Notes under the pieces: model-generated
What the model saw: only the letters and a program-made list of their open reading frames with translations
Told to the model about the DNA's origin: nothing
Databases searched by the model: none
Made by a program: the position numbers and the translations under genes
In this document: piece by piece, positions 18,273-26,689 of the stretch
Numbering within the stretch: position 1 is the stretch's first letter
Layout of the letters: each line of letters begins with the position of its first letter
Origin: Streptomyces sp. AP-93
Lineage (GTDB): Bacteria; Actinomycetota; Actinomycetes; Streptomycetales; Streptomycetaceae
Assembly: GCF_022808175.1 (NCBI RefSeq)
Contig: NZ_JALGBX010000009.1
Span: forward strand, 247,854-311,853
DNA: 64,000 bases
Direction: 5' to 3'

Positions 18273-21200
18273 CCGACGCCCCCGACGACACCGATCAGAA
18301 CCACCGCCCCTACGAGGCCGACTGGGAACTCCTCGCCCTCGAAGAGCTGGCCGGTCTCGCCTGGGAGCCCGCCCCCGGCAACGAGTTCGCGCCCGGATCC
18401 GGGCACCGGAAGTCGTGGAAGGACCTCATCCTGTACCCGGACCTCCGCGAGGCGGTGGAGCGGCTCAACCCGGCCCTGCCGCCGGACGCCGTCCGGGACG
18501 CGCTCGGCGCAGCGACGACGCCCGGCTCCCAGGACACGTACGAGGAGAACCGGACCGCGCACGGCCACCTGACCGCCGGCATCCGGTCCGTCACGTACAC
18601 CGACTCCTTCGGGGCCGAGCACAACCCGACCATCCGGCTCGTCAACCTCGACGGCCCGGACGGGAACGTCTGCCGCGTCCTCAACCAGGTCACCGTCATC
18701 GACGGTGAGAAGCGCCGCCGCTTCGACGCCGTCCTGTACGTCAACGGGCTGCCGCTCGCCGTCCTGGAGCTCAAGCGCGCCGGCGACGAGGACGCGACCC
18801 TCCAGGACGCGCACTCCCAGGTCGCCCGCTACGTCGAGGAGTTCCCGACCGCGTTCCGGTACAACGCGGTCGTCCTCGTCTCGGACGGCATCACCGCCAA
18901 GTACGGCACGCCGTTCACGCCGTACGAGCACTTCGCGCCGTGGAACACGGACGAGCTCGGCAAGCGGGTCGAGCCGCTCGAAGCCGAGGGCATAGGGGAA
19001 TCGGGCCAGAACCTGGCCCTGCACGGCCTGTTCACCCGGGACCGTTTCCTCTCCTTCATCAAGTCCTTCATCAACTTCGTGCCGTCGAAGCGGATGAAGC
19101 GGATCGCGAAGCCGCACCAGTACCACGCCGTGACCCGCGCCTCCGAGGCCGTACGGGTGGCCGCGGCGAGGGACGGGAAGGCCGGTGTCGTCTGGCACAC
19201 GCAGGGCTCGGGCAAGTCCGAGGAGATGGTCCTCACCACCACCATGGTGATGAAGGACCCGGCCCTGCTGAACCCGACCGTCGTCGTCATCACGGACCGC
19301 ACCGACCTCGACGACCAGCTGTACTCGACGTTCCTGGAGAGCGAGATCCTCCCGGAGTCGCCGAAGCAGGTCCTCACCCGGGCCGAGCTGCGCGAGGAGC
19401 TCGCGGCCAAGCGGGTCGGCGGCATCCTCTTCACGACGCTCCAGAAGTTCGGGCGCACCAAGGAGGAGAAGGAGTCCGGCGCGGACCACCCGCTCCTCTC
19501 CGACCGCCGGAACATCATCGTCGTCGTCGACGAGGCGCACCGCAGCCACTACGACAACCTCAACGGCTACGCCCGCCACCTTCGCGACGCGCTCCCGCAC
19601 GCCACGCTCCTCGCCTTCACCGGCACGCCGATCTCCGCGGCCGACCACAACACCCGCGAGGTCTTCGGCGACTACATCGACCGCTACGACCTCAAGCGGG
19701 CCGCCGACGACGGAGCGACGGTCAAGGTCTTCCACGAGAGCCGGGTCATCCAGCTCGTCATGGACAGGGACGTCGATCCGACGACCATCGACGAGGAGGC
19801 CGACCGGATCACCGACGGCCTCGACGACGTCGAGCGCACCCGCGTCGAGCAGGCCGTCGCCACGATGAACGCGATGTACGGCGCGCCCGCCCGCATCCGG
19901 GACCTCGCCGACGACCTCGTACGGCACTGGGAGACGCGCCGTAAGGCGATGCAGCCCTTCGTCGGCGCCTCCGGGGCGGGCGGCGCGCCCGGCAAGGCGT
20001 TGATCGTGTGCACCACCCGCGAGATCTGCGTCAGCGTGTACGACGCCCTGCGCGAGCTGCGGGAAGAGTGGCACAGCGACGACTTCGAGAAGGGCGCGAT
20101 GAAGATCGTGTTCTCGTCGAACACGCGCAAGGACTCCACGCGGCTCCTCGCCCACGCCCTGAGCGACAGCCGCCGCAAGGCCGTCATCAACCGGGCCAAG
20201 GACCCGCAGGACGAGCTCCAGCTGCTCATCGTCAACAACATGCTGCTGACCGGCTTCGACGCGCCGCCCGTCCACACCATGTACCTGGACCGGCCCCTCA
20301 AGGGAGCCGGCCTGATGCAGGCCCTGGCTCGCGTCAACCGGCGCTTCCGGGGCAAGGAGGACGGGCTCCTCGTCGGGTACGCGCCGCTCACCGAGAACCT
20401 CCGGCGGGCGATCGCCGAGTACACGGACGCCGACCGGGAGGACCGTACGCTCGGCCAGGACCTCGGCCGGGCGCTGGACGAGCTGCGCAACGAGTACGGC
20501 ATCCTGGACGACCTGCTGCGCGGCTTCGCCTGGCGGCCCCGGCTGGACGTGCCCTCCAAGACGGCGTTCATCGATGCCGCGCTCCGGGTCGCGAACCACC
20601 TTCTCGACCCGGCCACCGCGGGCAACGACCCGGAGAAGCTCGACGACCCCCGCCAGACGCTCGGCCGACGCTACCGCGAGCACGCCCACCGTCTGGAGCG
20701 GTTCTACGCGCTCTGCGGCAGCGCCACCGACATCGGCGAACGCTTCCCGGACCATCCGGCCTGGCGACGGGACATCCAGTTCTTCGTCGAGGTCCGCGCT
20801 TACATGGCGAAGATCGACGCGATGAACCGCGAGGCCCGCGGCCTCCCCGTCGCCCGCGACGTCGAGCTGTACCTGGCGCAGCTGACGTCCTCGGTCGTCG
20901 AGACCGGCGGGGTGAGCGACCTGCTCGCCGAGGCCGGTCTGGAGACCGCCGACCTGACGCACCTCAACGACGCGCTCGCCCTGAAGCTGCAGAGCAGCGA
21001 GACCCCGCACCTGGCGGCGGAGGCCCTGCGGCGGCTCATCGAGCGGAAGATGCGCGAGGTGACCCGGCACAACATCGTCCGGCGGACGACGTTCTCCGAG
21101 CGGCTGCAGGACCTCATGGTCCGGTACATGCGCCAGCAGTGCACGAGCGCGGAGCTCATCGCCAAGCTCGTGGAGATGGCCAGGGAGGTCATGGAGGACG

Positions 21201-21556
21201 CCCGGCGCGGCGAGAAGTTCGAGCCGCCGCTGGACTGGCGCGAGCTCGCCTTCTACGACGCGGTCGCCGACCACGGCACGGCCCGCTCGGTCATGGGCGA
21301 CGAGGTGCTGGCCGGCATCGCCCGCGAGCTGGTCGCGGAGGTCCGCAGCAAGCTCAAGCCGGACTGGATCGCCCGCGAGCCGGTCCGCGCCCGCCTCCGC
21401 AGCGCCATCAAGCGCCTGCTGGCCCGCCGCAACTACCCGCCGGACCAGGCCCCGGAGGCCATCGAACTGGTGCTGAAGCAGATGGAGCACTTCGCCGACG
21501 AGTGGTCCACGAACGCCACCCCGGACGGCTCGGCTCCGTTTCCCCCGGCACGGTGA
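18269..21556 (+). CDS. hsdR: Type I restriction endonuclease subunit R
   Basis: The 1,095-residue motor-nuclease. Near residue 150-170 the nuclease core FDAVLYVNGLPLAVLELKRAG carries the D...ExK catalytic pattern. The SF2 translocase follows with Walker A (VWHTQGSGKSEEMV), the DEAH-box (IIVVVDEAHRSHY), motif III (LAFTGTPIS) and helicase motif VI region (LARVNRRFRGKEDGLLVGY). A C-terminal helical region binds HsdM. The frame is open throughout, so the whole hsdMSR operon appears functional. The gene ends 22 nt before the inserted IS. Confidence 0.96.
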   Translation: MTDAPDDTDQNHRPYEADWELLALEELAGLAWEPAPGNEFAPGSGHRKSWKDLILYPDLREAVERLNPALPPDAVRDALGAATTPGSQDTYEENRTAHGHLTAGIRSVTYTDSFGAEHNPTIRLVNLDGPDGNVCRVLNQVTVIDGEKRRRFDAVLYVNGLPLAVLELKRAGDEDATLQDAHSQVARYVEEFPTAFRYNAVVLVSDGITAKYGTPFTPYEHFAPWNTDELGKRVEPLEAEGIGESGQNLALHGLFTRDRFLSFIKSFINFVPSKRMKRIAKPHQYHAVTRASEAVRVAAARDGKAGVVWHTQGSGKSEEMVLTTTMVMKDPALLNPTVVVITDRTDLDDQLYSTFLESEILPESPKQVLTRAELREELAAKRVGGILFTTLQKFGRTKEEKESGADHPLLSDRRNIIVVVDEAHRSHYDNLNGYARHLRDALPHATLLAFTGTPISAADHNTREVFGDYIDRYDLKRAADDGATVKVFHESRVIQLVMDRDVDPTTIDEEADRITDGLDDVERTRVEQAVATMNAMYGAPARIRDLADDLVRHWETRRKAMQPFVGASGAGGAPGKALIVCTTREICVSVYDALRELREEWHSDDFEKGAMKIVFSSNTRKDSTRLLAHALSDSRRKAVINRAKDPQDELQLLIVNNMLLTGFDAPPVHTMYLDRPLKGAGLMQALARVNRRFRGKEDGLLVGYAPLTENLRRAIAEYTDADREDRTLGQDLGRALDELRNEYGILDDLLRGFAWRPRLDVPSKTAFIDAALRVANHLLDPATAGNDPEKLDDPRQTLGRRYREHAHRLERFYALCGSATDIGERFPDHPAWRRDIQFFVEVRAYMAKIDAMNREARGLPVARDVELYLAQLTSSVVETGGVSDLLAEAGLETADLTHLNDALALKLQSSETPHLAAEALRRLIERKMREVTRHNIVRRTTFSERLQDLMVRYMRQQCTSAELIAKLVEMAREVMEDARRGEKFEPPLDWRELAFYDAVADHGTARSVMGDEVLAGIARELVAEVRSKLKPDWIAREPVRARLRSAIKRLLARRNYPPDQAPEAIELVLKQMEHFADEWSTNATPDGSAPFPPAR

Positions 21557-21582
21557 GCCCACCCGGCCCACCCGGCCTAGAT

Positions 21583-22567
21583 GATTGATTCCAAGGGGTA
21601 GCTGCACGGACGCGAGGGTGCCCACTCTCAGTTTGTGACGACCGAGATAGACACCCTCGCAACTGCACTGTACGTGCGGGTCGATGACCTTTTGAAGGCT
21701 TCGCCGCATCTTGCTCCGTGGCGGCCACGGGTGGGCCGGCCACCGAAACTCAGCGACGCGGAGCTGGTCACCCTCGCGGTGATGCAGGCCCTGCTGGGTT
21801 TCGTCTCCGAGGCCCGCTGGCTGCGTCATGCCCACGCCCACCTGCGGCACCTCTTCCCGTACCTGCCCCAGCAGCTGGGCTGGAACAAGCGTCTGCGGCG
21901 GGCGTCAGACCTGGTCAGAGGGGTCCTGCGGGAGCTGGCCACAGACACCGCCCTGTGGGGCGATGACGTGTGGATCGTGGACTCCACACCGGTGGAGTGC
22001 GGACGCTCCCGCGAGACCGCGAAACGCTCCGACCTGGCGGGATGGGCCGAGTACGGCTAATGCGCCAGCCACTCACGGTTCTTCTGGGGGCTGCGCCTGC
22101 ACCTGGTCTGCACCCAGCACGGCCTGCCCATAGCGTTCGCGCTGACCGGCGCCAAGGCCGTCGAACGCGAAGTGCTGCTGGACATCTTCCATGTGGAACC
22201 GGGTCTGCTCGCCAACCGGCCGCCACCGACGCTGCTGGCGGACAGGAACTACTACGGCCGTGCCTTCGAGAGGGGCCTCGCCGACCTCGGGGTCCGGCTG
22301 CTGCGGCCGGCCCGCAAGGGTGAACCCGAGCGGGCCGGAGCCGAGCTGTTCAAGCCGCTGCGTCAGCTGATCGAGTCGGTCAACCAGACCCTCAAGGGAC
22401 AACTTGACCTCGAACGGCACGGCGGCCGCACGCCCGCCGGGGTCACCGTCCGGGTCCTGCAGCGACTACTCGCCCTCACCGCGGCGATCTGGCACAACCA
22501 CAACACCGGTGGACCGGCCATCCGATCACTGACCGCCTACGACCACTGAGGCCTTGGAATCAATCAT
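21583..22567 (+). mobile_element. Insertion sequence, IS982-like, CTAG target duplication
   Basis: A 985-bp element with perfect 16-bp terminal inverted repeats (ATGATTGATTCCAAGG) and flanked on each side by CTAG (21579-21582 and 22568-22571), which I read as a 4-bp target duplication. It holds one transposase gene, broken by an in-frame stop. It inserted just after hsdR and at the stop codon of an amidotransferase remnant. A related copy in opposite orientation begins at 63702. Confidence 0.9.
21635..22549 (+). pseudogene. Transposase interrupted by an in-frame TAA
   Basis: The complete reading would give about 304 residues, starting GTG (MTTEIDTLATALYVRVDD). Stop TAA at 22058-22060 follows SDLAGWAEYG, and the same frame continues CASHSRFFWGLRLHLV to the normal end RSLTAYDH. 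The putative DDE residues lie in WIVDSTPVE, LLADRNYYGR and LIESVNQTLK, so the stop separates the first Asp from the rest. Family members usually read YGYCASHS here, so one Tyr codon probably became TAA. The element cannot move by itself unless the stop is suppressed. Confidence 0.85.
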
Positions 22568-22690
22568 CTAGTCGGCCAGGATGCGGGTCATCGCCTCCCT
22601 CAGGATCCGCGAGCCGTCCTGGGTGAGCAGCGATTCGGCGTGGAACTGCAGGGAGGAGAAGTGCGGCCCGCGCAGGGCGTGGATCTCGCA
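22568..22690 (-). pseudogene. C-terminal remnant of an anthranilate-synthase-type glutamine amidotransferase
   Basis: Forty residues remain, with LRGPHFSSLQFHAESLLT, the C-terminal motif of PhzE/TrpG-like GATases where the His and Glu of the catalytic triad (QFHAES) reside. The stop TAG is formed by the CTAG of the IS target site. Everything upstream is missing and a different gene fragment on the other strand begins at the break, so this is deletion debris. Confidence 0.7.
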
Positions 22691-22758
22691 ACCAGAACCT
22701 GCGCAAGCAGGACTGGCTGTACGGCTACGACGCCGAGGCTGCACTCCTCGGGGAGTAG
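22690..22758 (+). pseudogene. C-terminal fragment of an unidentified gene
   Basis: Twenty-two coding-like residues (NQNLRKQDWLYGYDAEAALL then GE and TAG) followed at once by a strong terminator hairpin. The DWLYGYDA pattern recalls the C-terminus of FAD-dependent aromatic monooxygenases, but the fragment is too short to be sure. It adjoins the amidotransferase remnant, marking a rearrangement. Confidence 0.4.
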
Positions 22759-22766
22759 CGGCCGGC

Positions 22767-22820
22767 CGGACGACGCGACGCCGCCGCAGCCTGTGGGCCG
22801 CGGCGCCGTCGCGTCGTCCG
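22767..22820. terminator. Strong hairpin terminator
   Basis: Perfect 14-bp arms CGGACGACGCGACG / CGTCGCGTCGTCCG enclosing further pairing GC-rich bases. It terminates the broken gene whose stop is at 22758. Confidence 0.8.
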
Positions 22821-23250
22821 CGCCACCTTGGCGAGCCACCCCCGAGCCACTCCCACGCCCTACCGCGGCTCTGACCCGAAGGAGCCCCACCGCAGGTCAG
22901 CGGCCCTACAGGCCACGCCGGCAACTCGTGGCCATATGGGGGCGCGCCCCTTCAGCACGATCCGCTACGCTGTCGGTGGTCAGACGGCTCCTCACGCCTT
23001 CGTGGGCCTTGCGGAAAACTCCGAAACCGCAGATCAGAGCCCCGACCGGGAAGCCCTCAGGAACGCCCCTCCCCCGTTTCGGGAACGCATGGGGCTCCTT
23101 CGCAGGTCAGCAGGGGCGCCGACCGGACCGGCCCGGAGGAGCGAACCGGGCGGATTCGCCACCACAGCTCATAGCGCCCCACTAGCCTTCCTGTCGGTAG
23201 CCCCAGGTCTCGCGCAGAGGCCGGCTGTAGACCCTGGAAGCAGGAGGGCC

Positions 23251-24594
23251 ATGCCCGATTCACGCTGGGATTCTGCTCTGCCGCCGGTCAAGCCGTTCCA
23301 CCCGTTCAATGGCGTTGGCGAACCGGTCCAGCTGCACTACGGGGAAATCGGTGGTGCGCGCGACACCCCGGTGCCAGGGGAGGTCAGCCTTCGGTGCTCG
23401 CCGGTTCTCAGTGTCGACTGGAGCGTCACTCCCGAGCCGGACTCGTATCCGCACTCCTCGGACACAGCCGTGCTGCAGCTCCAACGACCCTATGGAGAGG
23501 TCGGGGTGGACGCCTGGGTCCGGGGCTTCGACGAGGGTTGGATCAACGGAATGACTCTGGGCGACGGCGAAGCGCCCGTGACCCGCATCGTGGCCCACTG
23601 GTTCAATCTCCCGCGGTTCCGCGGGCAGCATCACCTGACGGATCGGAGCGAGGGCGGAGACCGTTATTGGGACCGCGGCCGTTGGTCTCACGAGGTCGAC
23701 GGCTGGAAGATCGTGTTGGACGTGCGCCCCGATCACGATTCGGTCTGGAAGGAACTCCTGAAGACCCGGCTCTACGCGATGACGCACACGATGGAGATCA
23801 GCCGTGTCAGCGGCGAGCAGTTCACCGCCACCGAGGCTGAGCCTCTCCTCACGGCCCTGCACCTCGGGATGTCCTTCTCTCTCGGGCGCTGGACCGCTCC
23901 GCTCCTCCCGGTTGGCCTCGGATCCGAGGGGGAGGTCCTCTGGGAGACGTGGGGTGCCCTGCACTGCGACCCGGCGCGGCAGCACTCTTCCGGCTGGTGG
24001 GATCTGTGGGACCTCGATGCCCTCGGCAGGTTCCTGGATGGACTCGTCCCGGTCATCACGGATCCCGCGCAGGGCGAGTCACTGACGTTGCAGATCAAGT
24101 ACGCGATCACGGCAATCCGTGACCAGGGCTTCGTCGAACAGCGCATCATGATCGGGGCCGCCGGACTCGAGCACGTCATGTGGCAGAGGCTCCGCCTGAG
24201 CGGCGCCCTCAGTACTGCGGAGTACCGGAACACGCACGATTGGCCGGCCCACGAGAAGCTTCGGAGGGTCCTCCGTGAGATCAACGTCCCGGTTTCCTTG
24301 GACCGCAACCAGCTCCCGGCCATGGCAGCCTTCGCCGATGAAATGCAGCGACGGTCCGGGAAGGACTGGGACGGGCCCTCCGTGGTGACGGAGGTACGGA
24401 ACTTCTTGGTCCACCCCAAGGAAGACCAGAAGAAGCTCTATCGAATTCCAGGACTGGTCACAGAGGTGTGGCTGGTGACTCGGCACTACCTGTCCCTGCT
24501 GATCCTCGAGTCGCTCGGCTACCGAGGCCCCCACCAGAACCTATCGCGGAAGCGCGGCCTGGCCGGCGAGGTCGAGGGCACGCCCTGGCCATAG
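23251..24594 (+). CDS. Unknown protein with a C-terminal HEPN-like RxxxxH motif
   Basis: A 447-residue soluble protein, start ATG 23251 with CAGGAGG upstream. The N-terminal half is Trp-rich and beta-like (VDAWVRGFDEGWINGMTLGDGEAPVTRIVAHWFNLP). The C-terminal half is helical and carries VVTEVRNFLVHPKEDQKKLYRIPGL followed by VWLVTRHYLSLLILESLGY; the RNFLVH fits the R-x4-H catalytic motif of HEPN ribonucleases, and the layout (N-terminal beta region, C-terminal HEPN) resembles ApeA-type anti-phage proteins. It lies next to a type I restriction operon and an IS. Defence function is inference; no other domain is recognised. Confidence 0.6.
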   Translation: MPDSRWDSALPPVKPFHPFNGVGEPVQLHYGEIGGARDTPVPGEVSLRCSPVLSVDWSVTPEPDSYPHSSDTAVLQLQRPYGEVGVDAWVRGFDEGWINGMTLGDGEAPVTRIVAHWFNLPRFRGQHHLTDRSEGGDRYWDRGRWSHEVDGWKIVLDVRPDHDSVWKELLKTRLYAMTHTMEISRVSGEQFTATEAEPLLTALHLGMSFSLGRWTAPLLPVGLGSEGEVLWETWGALHCDPARQHSSGWWDLWDLDALGRFLDGLVPVITDPAQGESLTLQIKYAITAIRDQGFVEQRIMIGAAGLEHVMWQRLRLSGALSTAEYRNTHDWPAHEKLRRVLREINVPVSLDRNQLPAMAAFADEMQRRSGKDWDGPSVVTEVRNFLVHPKEDQKKLYRIPGLVTEVWLVTRHYLSLLILESLGYRGPHQNLSRKRGLAGEVEGTPWP

Positions 24595-24608
24595 GTCGGA
24601 GGACTGCC

Positions 24609-25856
24609 TCACACGGGCCCGTTGGCGAGGCCCGCCACGAAGTCCGCGATGCGGGTCAGTGCCTCCTCGAGGCGGTCCGGCGGGACCGTGTAGGAGATGC
24701 GGACGTGGTGCGGGGCCGCGAAGTCGGCGCCGGGGACCACCGCAACGTTGGACTCCGTGAGGAGGAGTTCTGCGAAGTCCGCGGCCGAGGTGATGGTGCG
24801 GCCCGCGTGGGTGCTGCCGTAGGTGGCGGAGACGTCGGCAAGGAGGAAGAAGGCTCCCTCCGGGGTTCCGCCGACCTCGATACCGGGGACGTCCGCGAGG
24901 GCCTTGATGGTGGTCAGGCGGCGGGCGTCCAGGGCCTGGCGGCGGTGTTCCAGTTCGGTGGTGAGGTCTGCGGTGAGCGCGCCGAGGGCTGCCTTCTGGG
25001 CGATGGAGGAGGGGGCCGAGGCGGTGTGGCTCTGGAGGGCCGTGATGGCGTGGGCGACCGGGGTGGGCGCCGCTACCCAGCCGATGCGCCAGCCCGTCAT
25101 CGCGTAGGTCTTCGAGACGGCTCCGACGGTGAGGGTGCGGGCGGCGATCTCCTCGGAGAGGGAGGCGACGGCGGTGAAGGCGGCGGTGCCGAAGACCCAG
25201 TGGTCGCAGATCTCGTCGCTGATGATCGTGAGGTCGTGGTCGACGGCGACCTGGGCCAGGGCCGCCAGTTCGGCGCGGCTGTAGACGACACCGGAGGGGT
25301 TGGCCGGGCTGTTGAGGAGGAGGACCCGGGTGCGGGTGGTGACGGCCGCGCGGAGCTGGTCGGGGGTGACCTTGAGGGCGGCGTCCGGGGACGGGTGGAC
25401 CGGGACCGGAGTGCCGCCGGCCAGGGTGGTCAGGTGGGGGTAGCTGACCCAGTACGGGGCCGGGATCAGGACCTCGTCGCCCGGGTTCAGGAGGGCGGTG
25501 AAGGCGTAGTGGAGGGCTTGCTTGGCGCCTGCGGTGACTACGACGGCGGAGGGTTCGTACGTGGTGCCGTGGCGGTTGAGGTGTGCGGCGATGGCCGCTC
25601 GGAGCTCGGGGATGCCGGCCGCCGGGGTGTAGCGGGTGAAGCCTTCGGCGATGGCTTGCGTGGCGGCCTGGGCGGCGGGTTCGACGGTCGGGAAGGCCGG
25701 TTCGCCGCTGGTGAGGTTGATGACGTCCACCCCGAGCGCGATCAGCGCCTTCGCCTGAGCGTCCAGAGCCGCGGTCGCGGACGGCGGGATCTGCGCCGCA
25801 CGGTGCGCGAGGCGGATGCGGCCTGCCTCTTCGGGGGTGGGCGTTGCGGTGCTCAC
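24609..25856 (-). CDS. PLP-dependent aminotransferase, class I (aspartate/aromatic type)
   Basis: A 415-residue fold-type I aminotransferase. Landmarks: INLTSGEPAFPTVEPA (N-terminal substrate lid), NPGDEVLIPAPYWVSYP, NSPANPSG, ISDEICDHWVFG, and the PLP lysine in VGAVSKTYAMTGWRIGWVAAP, with a C-terminal Arg in HHVRISYT. Start is GTG 25856 with GAGGAG upstream, overlapping the stop of the small CDSC gene by GTGA. That small gene begins 14 nt downstream of an ArsR operator, so the pair is likely arsenic-regulated. Housekeeping aspartate transamination is the default role; transamination of arsonopyruvate to arsonoalanine is a speculative alternative suggested by context. Confidence 0.9.
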   Translation of the reverse strand: MSTATPTPEEAGRIRLAHRAAQIPPSATAALDAQAKALIALGVDVINLTSGEPAFPTVEPAAQAATQAIAEGFTRYTPAAGIPELRAAIAAHLNRHGTTYEPSAVVVTAGAKQALHYAFTALLNPGDEVLIPAPYWVSYPHLTTLAGGTPVPVHPSPDAALKVTPDQLRAAVTTRTRVLLLNSPANPSGVVYSRAELAALAQVAVDHDLTIISDEICDHWVFGTAAFTAVASLSEEIAARTLTVGAVSKTYAMTGWRIGWVAAPTPVAHAITALQSHTASAPSSIAQKAALGALTADLTTELEHRRQALDARRLTTIKALADVPGIEVGGTPEGAFFLLADVSATYGSTHAGRTITSAADFAELLLTESNVAVVPGADFAAPHHVRISYTVPPDRLEEALTRIADFVAGLANGPV

Positions 25857-26077
25857 GGCGCTCCTCGGGGTGAGATTGGGTGGGGCGGGGGTGGAGGTGG
25901 GGGCCAGATGCGGATGCCGTAGGCGGCGATCGCGGAGTCCTGGGCGCGGCGGAACTCGTTGGAGCGGCTTACGGGGCTGCTGACTTCGGCGCAGCTGTCG
26001 CAGAAGCTGACGCGGGCGACGAAGGCGGCGTTGCGGGTCCGGCGGAGGTTGCGGATGGAGCGGCGGATGAACGGCAT
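25853..26077 (-). CDS. Small protein with CDSC motif
   Basis: A 74-residue protein (MPFIRRSIRNLRRTRNAAFV, then ARVSFCDSCAEVSSPVSRSN). A basic N-terminal helix is followed by a C-x-x-C pair that could bind a metal or As(III), then FRRAQDSAIAAYGIRIW and a Pro-rich tail. Good ribosome-binding site (GAGGAT). The gene is first in a two-gene operon with the aminotransferase, starting 14 nt downstream of a candidate ArsR operator. Similar short CDSC proteins occur in Streptomyces, but I know of no function. Confidence 0.65.
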   Translation of the reverse strand: MPFIRRSIRNLRRTRNAAFVARVSFCDSCAEVSSPVSRSNEFRRAQDSAIAAYGIRIWPPPPPPPHPISPRGAP

Positions 26078-26090
26078 GACATCCTCGATT

Positions 26091-26145
26091 CATAGATGAC
26101 TGTCTATGGATTGAGGATGTCGGAATGCATAGATGACTGTCAATG
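26091..26145. promoter_or_regulatory. Two ArsR operators between the CDSC/aminotransferase operon and arsR
   Basis: CATAGATGACTGTCTATG (26091-26108) has symmetric arms CATAGA/TCTATG around TGACTG; a second copy CATAGATGACTGTCAATG is at 26128-26145. They lie in the gap between the minus-strand CDSC/aminotransferase genes and the plus-strand arsR, so one repressor can control both directions. The same motif recurs at 27774, 27811 and 27845. Confidence 0.75.
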
Positions 26146-26215
26146 GGTTTTGCGGAACGTCCCGCCTCTCGGGCAGATCTGGACGCAGGGGGCTTCGATC
26201 GGCCAGATTGTGCGC

Positions 26216-26572
26216 ATGATCGAGCCTGCACCTGCCGGGATATCCGCCTCCTGCTGCCCCGCGCCCATGACCGCCGCCGAAGCAGAGGACCTGGCGGCCG
26301 CGTTCAAGGCCCTGGCCGATCCGGTGCGGCTGCGGATCGCGAGCATCGTGGCCTGCTGCCCGGCCGGCGAGGTCTGCATGGGAGAGATCGCCTCGGAGTT
26401 CTCCGTCTCCGGTCCGACCATCAGTCATCACCTGAAGAAGCTGCGCGAAGCGGGCGTGCTGTCCTCCGAGCGGCGGGCAAACGAGGTGTACTACCAGGTG
26501 CGTTCGGACCGCTTGGATGCGCTGATAGCCCAGTTGGCCGCCATGAAGGCGACGGTCAGCCCAGTCTGCTGA
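26216..26572 (+). CDS. arsR: ArsR-family repressor
   Basis: A 118-residue winged-helix repressor: MIEPAPAGISASCCPAPMTA, then AAFKALADPVRLRIASIVACCPAGEVCMGEIASEFSVSGPTISHHLKKLREAGVL. Three Cys positions (SCCP, ACCP, EVCMGE) could form the As(III) site. Start taken at ATG 26216 (or GTG 26210), because the operators at 26091-26145 must lie upstream; longer starts would translate the operators. Convergent with arsP, separated by a terminator. The reading C-terminus ends SPVC. Confidence 0.9.
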   Translation: MIEPAPAGISASCCPAPMTAAEAEDLAAAFKALADPVRLRIASIVACCPAGEVCMGEIASEFSVSGPTISHHLKKLREAGVLSSERRANEVYYQVRSDRLDALIAQLAAMKATVSPVC

Positions 26573-26597
26573 GGGCGCCTGTCCCTACATACGGCTG

Positions 26598-26626
26598 CGG
26601 CCCGCCCCGGAGCAGGGGGCGGGCCG
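26598..26626. terminator. Bidirectional terminator between arsR and arsP
   Basis: Perfect 11-bp stem CGGCCCGCCCC / GGGGCGGGCCG with a 7-nt loop, between two convergent genes. Confidence 0.8.
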
Positions 26627-26689
26627 TTGCCGTCTTACGTGTTGGTGCGTTGGTGCGTTCGTGCAGTGGTGATCAGACCCGCAGGGGGG

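Noticed and set aside
17435..21850. A 1,471-codon open frame on the minus strand opposite hsdS/hsdR
   Set aside because: It is the antisense shadow of hsdR and hsdS; composition is Arg/Val/Asp-rich without domains, and the plus strand encodes complete, motif-bearing proteins.
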